Counted from the stretch's first letter, positions 1 to 9,073 are shown. The stretch: DNA of 64,000 nucleotides from CAVTBX01 sp963733135 (GCA_963733135.1 CAVTBX010000010.1:62001-126000), one strand, 5' to 3'. Notes: a model not told the origin generated them from the letters alone. Translations and numbers: made by a program.

Positions 1-775
1 GATACGCGTCATCGAAGGACCAGGCGACGGTCTGTGCAATCGACCAGAGTCGCGCTCGCTCGCGGTCGAGACCCAGCTCGCCGGACAATCGATCGAGCCG
101 CCCGAGCACGTCGGCGCGCGAATGGCCGAGCTCGCGGCCGCGGACGAGCGGCGCGAGCGAGAACTCGCGCTCGCCGACGAGCGGCTTGGGATCGATGACG
201 AGCCAGGGCTCACGCTCGGCTCGCAGGACGTTGCCTGCGTGGAGATCCTGGTTGACGAGCACGAGCTCGCCCTGGCTTGGAGGCAGGTCGCGCAGCGCCT
301 CGAGCACGAGCTCGAGCAAGCGCCGCTCGAAGGGCCGGCCGAAATGCTCCCAGCGGCCTGGCAGGTCGGACGCCCACCAACTGGCCTCGTCGGCGAGCGG
401 CCGGAATGGTTCTCCTGCCCGAATCCAGAGCCTGGGCAGCAGGACGGTGACCACGTCGAGCGCCTCGTCCGCTGAAAGGTCGTCGAGCGGGGTTCCGGGA
501 CGGCAGCGCTCGACCAGCAGGGCCCCGCGCTCCCGATCGGCCGCGAGGAGCCGCACGGCGCCACTCCCTCCCCACCGCTCGAGCGCGTCCGCCTCGTACT
601 CGCTCTCACGATGCGGGTCGGCGACCTTCAGCACGGCTTCGGTGCTGTCGAGGAGTGTCGCCGCGACGACGAGCGAGCCCGTTCCACCCGTAAGGGGCTC
701 GCCCAGGCTCAGCGACCACTCCGCAGCGAGCTCGCGGAGCACCTCGGCGTGCTCCGGCCGCGGACGCGCCACCAT
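1..775 (-). CDS. Streptomycin 6-kinase-like aminoglycoside phosphotransferase (partial, 3' end off the window)
   Basis: At least 258 residues are readable on the minus strand before the window edge, so the C-terminus is missing. The kinase signature is clear: an N-terminal region with GGTGS and AVLKV (nucleotide loop and ATP-binding Lys), then NQDLHAGNVL (catalytic loop, with Asp and Asn) followed by LVIDPKPLVGE (metal-binding Asp). This matches the APH(6)/hydroxyurea-kinase family, which phosphorylates aminoglycosides or other small hydroxylated substrates in the cytosol. The ATG at 775 lies 7 bases after the stop of the HEAT-repeat gene, so it is probably translated with it. In an environmental actinobacterium the family often has no proven resistance role, so the substrate is open. 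Confidence 0.85.
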   Translation of the reverse strand, partial: MVARPRPEHAEVLRELAAEWSLSLGEPLTGGTGSLVVAATLLDSTEAVLKVADPHRESEYEADALERWGGSGAVRLLAADRERGALLVERCRPGTPLDDLSADEALDVVTVLLPRLWIRAGEPFRPLADEASWWASDLPGRWEHFGRPFERRLLELVLEALRDLPPSQGELVLVNQDLHAGNVLRAEREPWLVIDPKPLVGEREFSLAPLVRGRELGHSRADVLGRLDRLSGELGLDRERARLWSIAQTVAWSFDDAY

Positions 776-782
776 CGGCTCG

Positions 783-1274
783 CTAGCGGCTCGCGGCCTT
801 GCGCTTCAGGGACTGAAGCACCGACGCCGCCGCGCGGCTGCGCTCAGCGTCCTCCTCGTCCTCTGCCAGGTGGCCGAGCAGCGTGAGCGTGTCCTGCGCC
901 GGCGAGCCGTTCTTCAGGCAGAGGACGGCGAGCCGCCGAACGGAGCCGTTGGGATCGGAGTTCGCAAGCGTGTGCAGGAGCGGCCGCACGGCGTTCGCCG
1001 TTCCCGGATGTCCGCGCGACATGAGCTCGAGCGACAGGAGCGCCGCTCCGCGCGCGGCCGGGCTCTCGTCCTCGAGCCCACGGCGGAGGAGCTCCTTCTT
1101 CTGAGCGAAGTTCAGCCGGCCGATCGCCTGGTAGCCGAGCGCCCGAACCCGGAAGTCCGGGTCGCGAACCGCCGCCTCGACGTCCTCGTCGACATCCCGG
1201 CGAAGCTCGGCGAGCGCCCGCTCGTCGCTGATTCCGGCGGCGCGAGACACGGCCGCTGCGAGCACCGCCGACAC
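783..1274 (-). CDS. HEAT-repeat protein
   Basis: A 163-residue protein when started at the GTG at 1274, which lies 10 bases after the citrate synthase stop; a longer in-frame extension reads back into citrate synthase and has the low-complexity Arg/Ser look of a shadow. The sequence contains helical pairs of the HEAT/PBS-lyase type (for example DPDFRVRALGYQAIGRL and DPNGSVRRLAVLCLKNGS), a scaffold for protein contacts. No enzymatic motif is seen. Tight spacing puts it in one transcript with citrate synthase upstream and the kinase-like gene downstream. The partner is unknown. Confidence 0.75.
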   Translation of the reverse strand: MSAVLAAAVSRAAGISDERALAELRRDVDEDVEAAVRDPDFRVRALGYQAIGRLNFAQKKELLRRGLEDESPAARGAALLSLELMSRGHPGTANAVRPLLHTLANSDPNGSVRRLAVLCLKNGSPAQDTLTLLGHLAEDEEDAERSRAAASVLQSLKRKAASR

Positions 1275-1284
1275 TAGTGCCCCT

Positions 1285-2370
1285 TCAGCCGACCGAGGCG
1301 ATCGAACGCTGCCGCGGCCCGACGTACTTCGCCGCCGGCCGGAAGAGGCGTCCCGTTCGCTTCTGCTCGAGGATGTGGGCCGACCAGCCGCCAACGCGGG
1401 AGCATGCGAACATGGCCGGGGCCAGGGGTGGCGGAATCTCGGCGATGTCGAGGACGACAGCCGAGTAGAACTCGACGTTCGTCGCGAGCACCCGGTCGGG
1501 ATAGCGCTCCTGAAGCGCGGCCAGGGCCGCCTTCTCGAGCTGCTCGGCGACCTCGACGTGCGGGGAGCCGAGCTCTTGCGCGACCCGCTTCAGGATCCTG
1601 GAACGGGGATCCTCAGCGCGGTACACGCGGTGACCGAAGCCCATGATGCGCCTGCCCTCTTCGAGCGCGTCCGCGACCCACGCCTCCGCGTCGCCGCGCT
1701 CGGCGACCTCCTCGAGCATCGGCTTCACGTAGGCAGGCGCCCCGCCGTGCAGCGGGCCGGAGAGCCCACCTACGGCCGAGGAGAGCGCAGCGCCGCAGTC
1801 GGCTCCCGTCGAGGTGACGACGCGCGCCGTGAACGTCGAGGCGTTCAGCCCGTGCTCGGCCGTGCAGATCCAGTAGGTGTCGATCGCCTTGACGTGCCGT
1901 GGGTCAGCCTCGCCGCGCCAGCGAATCAGGAACTTCTCGGCCGCGGTCTCGCCACGCTCGACCTCGTCGTCGTCGACGGTGTCTGACCGCCCGTCTGCGA
2001 CACGCGCCGACCGAGCGACGATCGACATCATCTGGGCTGAGAGCCTCCCGAGATCCTCCCGGGCCTGCTCGTCCGAGATCTCGTTGACCTTGCCGAGTCC
2101 CCAATGGCCGGCCATGCGCGCGGTCTCGGCCTGGAGATCGGCCGGCGCGTTGCCCGTCAGCGCGACCGGCTCCCAGGGCTCGGGGTCCGGCATCTTCGAC
2201 CCGATGTCGTCGTCGACGAGAAGGCCCCAGACGTTCTCGTACGGATAGTGGCCAACGAGCTCCTCTATATCGACCCCGCGGTACCGAAGCGAGCCGCCGT
2301 CGCGGTCGGGCTCGGCAATCTCGGTCTCGACCGCGACGACACCCTCGAGACCCGGCTTGAACTCAGTCAT
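1285..2370 (-). CDS. gltA: Citrate synthase family protein
   Basis: 361 residues; condenses acetyl-CoA and oxaloacetate to citrate at the entry of the TCA cycle. Visible family motifs are EHGLNASTFTARVV, GPLHGGAPAY (first catalytic His), MGFGHRVYRAEDPR (oxaloacetate-binding His/Arg) and GWSAHILEQKRTGRLFRP near the C-terminus (CoA/citrate contacts). The position that normally carries the catalytic Asp (NVDFYS in most family members) reads NVEFYS, with Glu at residue 300. The start is the ATG at 2370, which places the family N-terminus correctly. It is divergent from the isocitrate dehydrogenase gene, with 73 bases between the starts. A 2-methylcitrate synthase role cannot be excluded. Confidence 0.9.
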   Translation of the reverse strand: MTEFKPGLEGVVAVETEIAEPDRDGGSLRYRGVDIEELVGHYPYENVWGLLVDDDIGSKMPDPEPWEPVALTGNAPADLQAETARMAGHWGLGKVNEISDEQAREDLGRLSAQMMSIVARSARVADGRSDTVDDDEVERGETAAEKFLIRWRGEADPRHVKAIDTYWICTAEHGLNASTFTARVVTSTGADCGAALSSAVGGLSGPLHGGAPAYVKPMLEEVAERGDAEAWVADALEEGRRIMGFGHRVYRAEDPRSRILKRVAQELGSPHVEVAEQLEKAALAALQERYPDRVLATNVEFYSAVVLDIAEIPPPLAPAMFACSRVGGWSAHILEQKRTGRLFRPAAKYVGPRQRSIASVG

Positions 2371-2443
2371 TCGTCCCTCGCATGACCCGGGCACGGTACC
2401 TCAGCGGTCTACCCGGACGGGCCGCATACAATCGGCCCCCGGC

Positions 2444-3532
2444 ATGGCTCACAGGGTGACGCTCATACCGGGAGACGGAACCGGCCCGGAGATCGCCGAG
2501 GCGACTCGCCGCGTCGTGGAGGCGAGCGGCGCCGAGATCGAATGGGACGTCCAGGACGCGGGCGCGGACGTCATGGACCGCCACGGGGGCAACCCGCTTC
2601 CGGACCACGTTCTCGACTCGATCCGACGGAACGGCGTCGCCATCAAGGGGCCGATCACGACTCCGGTCGGCACCGGGTTTCGCTCCGTCAACGTCGCGCT
2701 CCGAAAAGAGCTCGACCTCTATGGCCAGGTGCGTCCGTGCAAGAGCTACCCCGGCGTCCGCTCGCGCTATGACGACGTCAACCTGATCGTGATCCGCGAG
2801 AACACGGAGGATCTGTACGCGGGCATCGAGTACGAGGAAGGCGCGGAAGAGACGCGCGAGCTCGTGGGCTGGCTCGAGGAGCGCGGCGCGCGGCTTCGGC
2901 CGGACTCGGGAATCTCCGTGAAGCCGATCTCGGTGAGCGGGACGAGGCGAATCGTGGAGTTTGCCTTCGACTACGCCCGCAGGAACGGCCGCTCAAAGGT
3001 CACGGCCGTCCACAAGGCGAACATCATGAAGTTCACGGACGGCCTCTATCTCCGCGTGGCGCGCGAGGTCGCCGCCGAGAACGACGACATCGAGTTCGAG
3101 GATCGCATCGTCGACAACCTCTCGATGCAGCTCGTCCAGCGGCCCGAGGAGTACGACGTCCTCGTGTGCCCGAACCTGTACGGCGACATAGTCTCAGACC
3201 TTTGCGCGGGGCTGATCGGCGGGCTCGGGCTCGCGCCCGGCGGCAACTTCGGGACGAAGGCGGCGGTCTTCGAGCCCACGCACGGCTCGGCGCCCAAGTA
3301 CACGGGCCAAAACCGGGTCAACCCGATGGCGATGATGCTCTCGGGCGTGATGATGCTCCGCCACCTGGAGGAGCACGACGCGGCCGACCGGCTCGAGTCC
3401 GCGATCGCTTCAGTGATCGCGGAGGGCAGGAACGTGACGTACGACATGAAGGAGCGGCGGGACGATCCGACCGCGGTCGGGACGAGCGAGGTCGCCGACG
3501 CGATCATCGAGACCATGGGGGTGCGGGTGTGA
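2444..3532 (+). CDS. NAD-dependent isocitrate dehydrogenase
   Basis: 362 residues of the isocitrate/isopropylmalate dehydrogenase family, oxidatively decarboxylating isocitrate to 2-oxoglutarate. The N-terminus has the family start VTLIPGDGTGPEIAEATR; the substrate site shows VALRKELDLYGQVRP (two Arg) and RENTEDLYAGIEYE; the catalytic Lys lies in TAVHKANIMK; metal Asp residues are in CPNLYGDIVSDL; and EPTHGSAPKYTGQNRVNP is the cofactor loop, of the NAD type. These substrate-loop features favour isocitrate over isopropylmalate. The ATG at 2444 is preferred because it gives the usual N-terminus. Its stop overlaps the GTG of the malate dehydrogenase gene by 3 bases, so the two are probably coupled. 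Confidence 0.9.
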   Translation: MAHRVTLIPGDGTGPEIAEATRRVVEASGAEIEWDVQDAGADVMDRHGGNPLPDHVLDSIRRNGVAIKGPITTPVGTGFRSVNVALRKELDLYGQVRPCKSYPGVRSRYDDVNLIVIRENTEDLYAGIEYEEGAEETRELVGWLEERGARLRPDSGISVKPISVSGTRRIVEFAFDYARRNGRSKVTAVHKANIMKFTDGLYLRVAREVAAENDDIEFEDRIVDNLSMQLVQRPEEYDVLVCPNLYGDIVSDLCAGLIGGLGLAPGGNFGTKAAVFEPTHGSAPKYTGQNRVNPMAMMLSGVMMLRHLEEHDAADRLESAIASVIAEGRNVTYDMKERRDDPTAVGTSEVADAIIETMGVRV

Positions 3533-4503
3533 GCGAGCACGATCTCGAGCGAGGCCGTCACGAGTTCCGGCGAGCTCGCAGTCGCCTGAAGGTGACGGTC
3601 GTCGGTGCCGGGAACGTCGGCGCGACCGCTGCACAGGAGATCGCCCGCCGGGACTATGCGGATGTCGTTCTCGTCGACATCAAGGAGAATCTGCCGCAGG
3701 GCAAGGCGCTCGACATGAACCAGGCCGCCGCCGTGCTCGGCTACGAGCCGACCATCGTCGGGTCGAACGGCTACGCCGAGACGGCGGATTCCGACGTCAT
3801 CGTCGTCACCGCGGGCGTGCCGCGGACAGGCGACATGAGCCGCGACGATCTCGTGACGACGAACGAGGGCATCGTCTCCGCGGTGACCCGCGAGGCCATC
3901 GAGCAGTCGCCGGACGCGATCCTGATCGTCGTCTCGAACCCGCTCGACGCCATGTGCCACGTCGCCAAGAGCGTCTCCGGCTGGCCGAAGGAGCGCGTCT
4001 TCGGCATGGCCGGGATTCTCGACACCGCGCGCTTCTCGGCGTTCATCGCGTGGGAGACCGGCACCTCCGTGAAGGACGTGACCGCGATGGTGCTCGGCGG
4101 ACACGGAGATCAGATGGTTCCCGTCGTCTCTGCGACCACGGTCGGCGGCGTTCCGCTCCGTCAGCTCGTCGCCGACGATCGCATCGAGGCGATGGTCGAA
4201 CGCACGCGCAAGGGCGGCGGCGAGATCGTGAAGCTGCTCGGCACCTCCGCCTGGTACGCGCCCGGGGCGGCTGCGGCGCAGATGGTCGACGCTGTTTGCC
4301 TGGACGAGAAGCGCGTCCTCCCGTGCACGGCCTATCTCGAGGGCGAGTACGGCATCGACGGGCTCTACATGGGCGTGCCGGTCAAGCTCGGGGCGGCGGG
4401 CATCGAGGAGATCGTCTCACTCGAGCTCACGGACGAGGAGCAGGCCGAGCTCGACGCATCCGCCGACGCAGTCCGCGACGTCGTCGGCGTCCTCTCGTCG
4501 TAG
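3529..4503 (+). CDS. mdh: Malate dehydrogenase (LDH-like type)
   Basis: 324 residues from the GTG at 3529, which overlaps the preceding stop. It has the NAD fold GAGNVGATAAQ, the substrate loop AGVPRTGDMSRDDL whose two Arg distinguish malate from lactate dehydrogenase, SNPLDAMCHVA, LDTARFSAFIA (catalytic Asp and substrate Arg) and GGHGDQMVP (catalytic His). It oxidises malate to oxaloacetate in the TCA cycle. The first about 24 residues are a charged extension; GTG 3592, directly before TVVGAGNVG, is a possible alternative start. Together with the flanking citrate synthase and isocitrate dehydrogenase this is a TCA gene group. Confidence 0.93.
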   Translation: MSEHDLERGRHEFRRARSRLKVTVVGAGNVGATAAQEIARRDYADVVLVDIKENLPQGKALDMNQAAAVLGYEPTIVGSNGYAETADSDVIVVTAGVPRTGDMSRDDLVTTNEGIVSAVTREAIEQSPDAILIVVSNPLDAMCHVAKSVSGWPKERVFGMAGILDTARFSAFIAWETGTSVKDVTAMVLGGHGDQMVPVVSATTVGGVPLRQLVADDRIEAMVERTRKGGGEIVKLLGTSAWYAPGAAAAQMVDAVCLDEKRVLPCTAYLEGEYGIDGLYMGVPVKLGAAGIEEIVSLELTDEEQAELDASADAVRDVVGVLSS

Positions 4504-5039
4504 CGCTCTTCCCTATCCGATCCGAGCGCCTCGATCTCGTCTCGATCTCGCCTGAGCTCGCCGACGCGTTCCTGGCCGATCGCCCAGCGGCCGAGCGGCT
4601 CCTCCGCGCCTCGATGCCCGCGGGCTGGCCGGACGAGCACGACGCCGGCTTCCTCCGGCTCCGCGCCGACCAGATGCGCCGGACGCCCAAGTGGCAGCCC
4701 TGGCTCGTCCGAGCCCTCGTCGTTCGCGCTGAGTCGAGAATGATCGGACACGCCGGCTTTCACGGCCCACCCGGCGTGAACGGGCCGGCGAAACCGGATG
4801 CGGTTGAGCTCGGCTACACCGTCTTCCCCGAGTTCCGGGGCCACGGTTACGCAACCGAGGCCGCTCGAGCACTCCTCGACTGGGCGCGGGAGGCCCACGA
4901 CATCAGGCACTTCGTCGCCTCTGTGGCCCCCGGAAACGAGCCGTCCCTCGCAATCGTTCGCAAGCTCGGCTTCGTCCAGACAGGCGAGCAGTGGGACAAG
5001 GAGGACGGGCTCGAGCTCGTCTTCGAGCTCGACGGCTGA
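4503..5039 (+). CDS. GNAT-family N-acetyltransferase
   Basis: About 178 residues of RimJ-like GNAT type: an N-terminal IRSERLDLVSISPELADAF, then ELGYTVFPEFRGHGYATEAARAL, which holds the acetyl-CoA pyrophosphate loop (R-G-H-G-Y-A), and a C-terminal NEPSLAIVRKLGFVQTGEQ. It should transfer an acetyl group to an amine; the substrate is not predictable. No ATG, GTG, TTG or CTG lies in frame between the mdh stop and the conserved N-terminus, so the start is unresolved: either a non-standard codon or a base error near 4500. The coordinate given is the first codon after the mdh stop region. Confidence 0.75.
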   Translation, partial: ALFPIRSERLDLVSISPELADAFLADRPAAERLLRASMPAGWPDEHDAGFLRLRADQMRRTPKWQPWLVRALVVRAESRMIGHAGFHGPPGVNGPAKPDAVELGYTVFPEFRGHGYATEAARALLDWAREAHDIRHFVASVAPGNEPSLAIVRKLGFVQTGEQWDKEDGLELVFELDG

Positions 5040-5078
5040 ACGGCGCTGAGGGCGGAAGGGCGTGGCTACGATCGCCGC

Positions 5079-6075
5079 ATGACGAGGATCCGAGGTCGAC
5101 ATCTCCTGCTCCTTGTCGTCCTGCTCTTGGTCGCGATCGCCGGGGCTCTCTACGTCATCCCGTCGAATCACTACGTGTACCTACCCGATCGCGCCCGGGC
5201 TGCCGATCCGCTCGTCAAGGTTCCCGGCGACGAGAACGCCGAGAGCGAGAACGGCATCTACATGGTGGACGTGATCGTGCGCAGGGCGAGCATCCTCGAA
5301 CGCCTCGTCCCGGCGCTCTTCGAGGGGGCGACTCTCGTTCCCGAATCCAGCCTGAACCCACTCGGCGTCAGCGACCAGGCACGCCGGGAGTCGAGCCTCC
5401 AGGACATGACGGTCTCTCAGCAGGTCGCAGCCGCAGTCGCCCTCGAGGAGCTGGGGTACGACGTCCAGATTGACGAGGTTGGCGTGCTCGTCAGCCAGGT
5501 GCAGCCCGGCTCCCCCGCCTCGGGCGAGCTCGAGATCGGCGACGTCATCGTCCGAGCTGGAGAAGAGCGGATCGCGAGCCCGCGGGAGCTCGCGCGGTTC
5601 ATGCGCGCGAACGTGGAAGCCGGAGACTCCGTCGACCTGACGGTCCGCCGCGACAATGGCCTCGAGCAGCTCGAGGTGGGAACGCGGCCGGGCCCGGGAC
5701 GGCCGGCCGGTGTTCGGGATCATCGTCGAGCCGGAGGCCAACATCGAGCTTCCGGTCGATATCTCGATCGACGCGGGCAACATCGGAGGGCCCTCGGCCG
5801 GCCTCGCCTTCGCCCTGGACATCGTCGACGAGCTCGGGTCGGACATCGACGACGGCCGGAAGATCGTCGTTACAGGCGCCCTTGGGCTGGACGGCGCCGT
5901 GGCGCCGATCGGGGGCATCAAGCAGAAGACCATCGGCGCGCGCGAAGCGGGGGCCGACGTCTTCGTCGTCCCCGAGCAGAACGCCGCGGAGGCGCGCCGG
6001 TACGCCGATGGGCTCTCGATCGTCTCGGTTCAGACCTTCGACGAAGCGTTGGCTGCGCTGGAAACGAGCGCGTAG
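5079..6075 (+). CDS. Membrane-anchored PDZ / Lon-type (S16) serine protease, frame-interrupted
   Basis: About 331 residues over two frames. Order: one N-terminal membrane helix (residues about 7-27), an extracytoplasmic region, a PDZ domain (GVLVSQVQPGSPASGELEIGD onward) and a Lon-like proteolytic domain with the catalytic Ser in IGGPSAGLAFALDIVDEL and the catalytic Lys in PIGGIKQKTIGAREAGA. This is the YlbL-type PDZ-S16 arrangement, facing the cell exterior. The frame changes near 5690 inside a GGGCCC run; removing one G joins both halves without loss of conserved residues. It follows the acetyltransferase by 39 bases. Substrate unknown. Confidence 0.85.
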
Positions 6076-6190
6076 CCCAGACTGACGACGCTTGTTGCCG
6101 GGACTGAAACTCCCCGCAAAGTGCGTGTTTTCCAATCAGACGACCGCCCGAGGTGAGAGACGGCGGGACTACACTGCCCGCTTCGTCAGG

Positions 6191-6367
6191 ATGAGCCGAC
6201 CCCCGCTGACCTGCGACGATTGCTTCTTCCGACGCGCCGATCTGTGCGCGCTTCCGGGGAACACGCCGTGCCCGACCTTCCGTCCGGTCAAGGCCGGAAA
6301 GGCGGCGCCGCCACGTCAGGCCACGCTCGTCGCCAGGCCCGCTGTTCGGCGCGTGTACGCGGCGTAG
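6191..6367 (+). CDS. Small cysteine-containing protein
   Basis: 58 residues from the ATG at 6191. The N-terminal half carries four Cys in a C-x2-C-x8-C-x7-C-like pattern (TCDDCFF, LCALPGNTPC), suggesting a small metal-binding knuckle, followed by a basic tail. It ends one base before the convergent aminotransferase gene. No family is recognised. The short length and lack of a strong ribosome site keep confidence moderate; the Cys spacing is the main argument that it is real. Confidence 0.5.
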   Translation: MSRPPLTCDDCFFRRADLCALPGNTPCPTFRPVKAGKAAPPRQATLVARPAVRRVYAA

Positions 6368-7465
6368 CTAGGCGGCGACTGCGGCCGACTCGCGCACGAG
6401 GGCGCCCAGCCGGGCGACGCCCTCGCCGATCTCCACCGGGGACGGATAGCTGTACGCGAGCCGAGCCGACTCGCGGCCCTCACCGTCGAGGAAGAAGTCG
6501 GCGCCCTTGACGAAGGCGACGTCGGCTTCGGCGGCCCGATCGAAGAGCCAGTCGGTCTCGACACCGGTCGGCAGGTCGAGCCAGAGGAAATAGCCCCCTT
6601 CGGGCCGGCTCCACGCCGCCCCTTCGGGAAGCTCAGACTCGAGGGCACTCAGCATCGCGTCGCGCCGCTCGCGCAGGCCGGACCGAACTCGTTCGAGCGC
6701 CTGCTCGTAGCTCGGTGAGCGCACGAACTCGTCGAGCGCGCCCTGGACGAACACCGACGGCGAGATGTAGGTCTCGGTCGCGACGGCCTCGATGGGCTTC
6801 ACGAGCTCCTCGGGAAGAACCGCATATCCGACCCGGATGCCGGGCGCGACGACCTTGGAGAAGGACGACGAGTAGATGACGTTCCGGCCACCGGTCAGCT
6901 CGTAGAGGGTCGGAAGCTCCTCGCCCTCGAAGCGGACGCCGCCGTAGGGATCGTCCTCGTAGACCAGGAGCTCGCGCTCGCGAACGAGCTCGGCAAGCGT
7001 CTCGCGACTCGCGCGCGAGAGGGTTCGGCCGCTCGGGTTCTGGAAGGTCGGAATGGTGTAGAGAACATCGGCCGGCGCCCGGTCGAGCGCCGCACGGAGC
7101 GCGCCGACGTCGAGCCCGTCGTCCCGCATCGGGAGCGCCTCGATCTCCACGCCGAGCTTGCGAAGCGTTAGGAGCGTCCGGTCGTAGCTCGGGGCTTCGA
7201 CGAGCGCGCGCCCCCCGCCGGCGAGCAGATGCCGCATGACGAAATGGAAGCCCTGAAGGGATCCGTTGGTGACGACGATCTGAGCCGGGTCGGCGCCGTG
7301 CCGCTCCGCGATCCATTCCCTCAGCCGCGAGTATCCGCCGGGTGGCCCGTAGTTCAGGATCGTGCGCCCGTCGCGTTCGACTGCCGCGCGTGCGGCCTCC
7401 CCGAAGACGTCGACGGGCAGCAGATCAGGCGAAGGAACGCCGCGCGCGAAAGAGATCGTCGCCAC
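6368..7465 (-). CDS. PLP-dependent class I/II aminotransferase (MocR/LysN-like)
   Basis: 365 residues with fold-type I aminotransferase landmarks: NYGPPGGYSRLREWIAERHG, TNGSLQGFHFVMRHLL, PTFQNPSGRTLS, YEDDPYGGVRFEG (cofactor Asp), SSSFSKVVAPGIRVGY (Schiff-base Lys) and a C-terminal ESARLAYSYPS with the substrate Arg. The sequence resembles 2-aminoadipate and alanine/valine transaminases of the LysN/AlaR type without a DNA-binding domain. It acts in the cytosol on amino acid/2-oxo acid pairs; exact specificity cannot be read. It is transcribed alone on the minus strand, 40 bases downstream of sucD. Confidence 0.88.
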   Translation of the reverse strand: MATISFARGVPSPDLLPVDVFGEAARAAVERDGRTILNYGPPGGYSRLREWIAERHGADPAQIVVTNGSLQGFHFVMRHLLAGGGRALVEAPSYDRTLLTLRKLGVEIEALPMRDDGLDVGALRAALDRAPADVLYTIPTFQNPSGRTLSRASRETLAELVRERELLVYEDDPYGGVRFEGEELPTLYELTGGRNVIYSSSFSKVVAPGIRVGYAVLPEELVKPIEAVATETYISPSVFVQGALDEFVRSPSYEQALERVRSGLRERRDAMLSALESELPEGAAWSRPEGGYFLWLDLPTGVETDWLFDRAAEADVAFVKGADFFLDGEGRESARLAYSYPSPVEIGEGVARLGALVRESAAVAA

Positions 7466-7505
7466 GCGGCGAGTCTATCGGCCTCGCCTGCGGTTCTTGG
7501 ACCGC

Positions 7506-8384
7506 CTAGCCAGGAACGCCGGCCGTCTCGGCGGCGAGCCGGGCAACCTCGGTCGGGTTCGCGCCGACCTGCACCCCGTGGGCCTCGAGAGCTACCTTCT
7601 TCGCCTCGGCGGTGCCGGCCGAGCCGGAGATGATCGCGCCTGCGTGACCCATCGCCTTTCCGGGCGGAGCGGTGAAGCCGGCGATGTAGGCGACGACCGG
7701 CGTCGACATCTCGGACTCGATGAATGCAGCCGCCTTCTCCTCCTCGTCTCCGCCGATCTCGCCGACCATGACGACGAGCTCGGTCTCCGGGTCGGCCTCG
7801 AATCGCGCCAGGATGTCCACGAACGAGGATCCGACGACGGGGTCGCCGCCAATCCCGACGATCGTCGACTGCCCGACGCCGAGCTGGGTCAGCTCGTGAC
7901 CGATCTGGTAGGTGAGCGTCCCGGATCTCGAAACGAGCCCGACCGATCCCTCGCTGAAGATCTCCGCGGGGATGATCCCGACGTTGGCCTTACCCGGAGA
8001 GAGGACGCCCGGGCAGTTCGGGCCGATCAGCGTCACGCCGAGTGGGCGCACGTGGTTGTAGACGCGCAACATGTCGTGCGCGGGAATCCCCTCCGTGATG
8101 CAGATCACGGTCGTGACGCCCGCGTCGACGGCCTCGAACATCGCGTCGGCGGCAAACCGGGCCGGAACGAAGACCATGGACGTGTCGGCTTCGGTCTCCG
8201 CAACAGCGGCGTGGACGGTGTCGAAGACCGGGATGCCTTTGACGTCCTGGCCGCCTTTCCCCGGCGTGACGCCCGCCACGACGTTCGTCCCGTGGTCGCG
8301 GTTTCGCAGCGTGTGGAAGGAGCCCTCGCGACCCGTGATTCCCTGGACGACGAGGCGCGTCTCGCCGTCGACGATCACTGCCAT
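7506..8384 (-). CDS. sucD: Succinyl-CoA synthetase alpha subunit
   Basis: 292 residues; with SucC it interconverts succinyl-CoA and succinate with substrate-level phosphorylation. Seen: the CoA-binding N-terminus VQGITGREGSFHTLRN, GTNVVAGVTPGKGG, GPNCPGVLSPGK, and GKAMGHAGAIISGSAGTAEAKK holding the phosphorylated His. Length and motif order are those of the family. Its ATG overlaps the stop of the methyltransferase gene by one base, so sucD is separated from sucC by that inserted gene but still lies in the same direction. Confidence 0.95.
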   Translation of the reverse strand: MAVIVDGETRLVVQGITGREGSFHTLRNRDHGTNVVAGVTPGKGGQDVKGIPVFDTVHAAVAETEADTSMVFVPARFAADAMFEAVDAGVTTVICITEGIPAHDMLRVYNHVRPLGVTLIGPNCPGVLSPGKANVGIIPAEIFSEGSVGLVSRSGTLTYQIGHELTQLGVGQSTIVGIGGDPVVGSSFVDILARFEADPETELVVMVGEIGGDEEEKAAAFIESEMSTPVVAYIAGFTAPPGKAMGHAGAIISGSAGTAEAKKVALEAHGVQVGANPTEVARLAAETAGVPG

Positions 8385-9031
8385 CAGGGCTTCACCGCCT
8401 TGAGGGCGATGCGGTCGAGCCGAACCCAGCCGTCGTCGATCCGGTCCGCCAGGAGCTCACGGACGCTCGCGGCGTCGGGCTCCGGCGTTTCCACTCGCTC
8501 GAACCAGGGCTCGAGCTCGATCGGCTTGTCGAAGAGCTGCACGGCCTCGATGCGGAGACCGGCGCCCTCGAGGAGGCAACGCCACTCCGCCTCGCTCAGG
8601 TTCCGGACATGGGATGGATCACGCAGGCGCTCGGCCTCCTCGGCGTCCTCACTCAGGTAGAGGTTGTCGACAACGAGTACACGGTCGCGCGCGACCCGGG
8701 CAAGCTCGCGCACTGCTGCGGTGACGTCCTCGAAGTGGTGCGCCGCCACGCGGGTGGCGACGACATCGAAGCTTCCGTCCGCAAAGGGCAGGTGCTCGGC
8801 CGGGCAGACGACGTCGGGCCGCATTCCGGGCGAGCGGTCGGACGTCACGACCTCGAGCCCGGCCTCGCGGAGCCGGCGGGCGACGTGGCCTCCGCCCGTC
8901 GCGACGTCGAGCGCCGTGCGGGCTCCCGCTTCGACCGCCCAGGTGACGATCAGGTCGAGGTCGGGACCCTCCCGGTGCGCCTCGCTCTCGCGGTAGAGGT
9001 CAGCGCGCGCGTCCCAGACGTCCTGCGTCAT
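8384..9031 (-). CDS. Class I SAM-dependent methyltransferase between sucC and sucD
   Basis: 215 residues of the UbiE/Methyltransf_11 type: TALDVATGGGHVARRLREAG (SAM loop I), an acidic SDRSP at strand 2, AEHLPFADGSFDVVATRVAAHHF (motif II and post II) and VARDRVLVVDNLYL. Small-molecule methylation is likely; substrate unknown. Its stop overlaps the sucD start by one base, so it is translationally coupled with sucD. About 140 bases separate it from sucC; that gap contains a conserved noncoding element also found upstream of the carboxylase beta gene. Confidence 0.85.
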   Translation of the reverse strand: MTQDVWDARADLYRESEAHREGPDLDLIVTWAVEAGARTALDVATGGGHVARRLREAGLEVVTSDRSPGMRPDVVCPAEHLPFADGSFDVVATRVAAHHFEDVTAAVRELARVARDRVLVVDNLYLSEDAEEAERLRDPSHVRNLSEAEWRCLLEGAGLRIEAVQLFDKPIELEPWFERVETPEPDAASVRELLADRIDDGWVRLDRIALKAVKP

Positions 9032-9073
9032 CGACTGCCCCTGTGGACGAGTCGGTCACGATTCCGTCACGGG

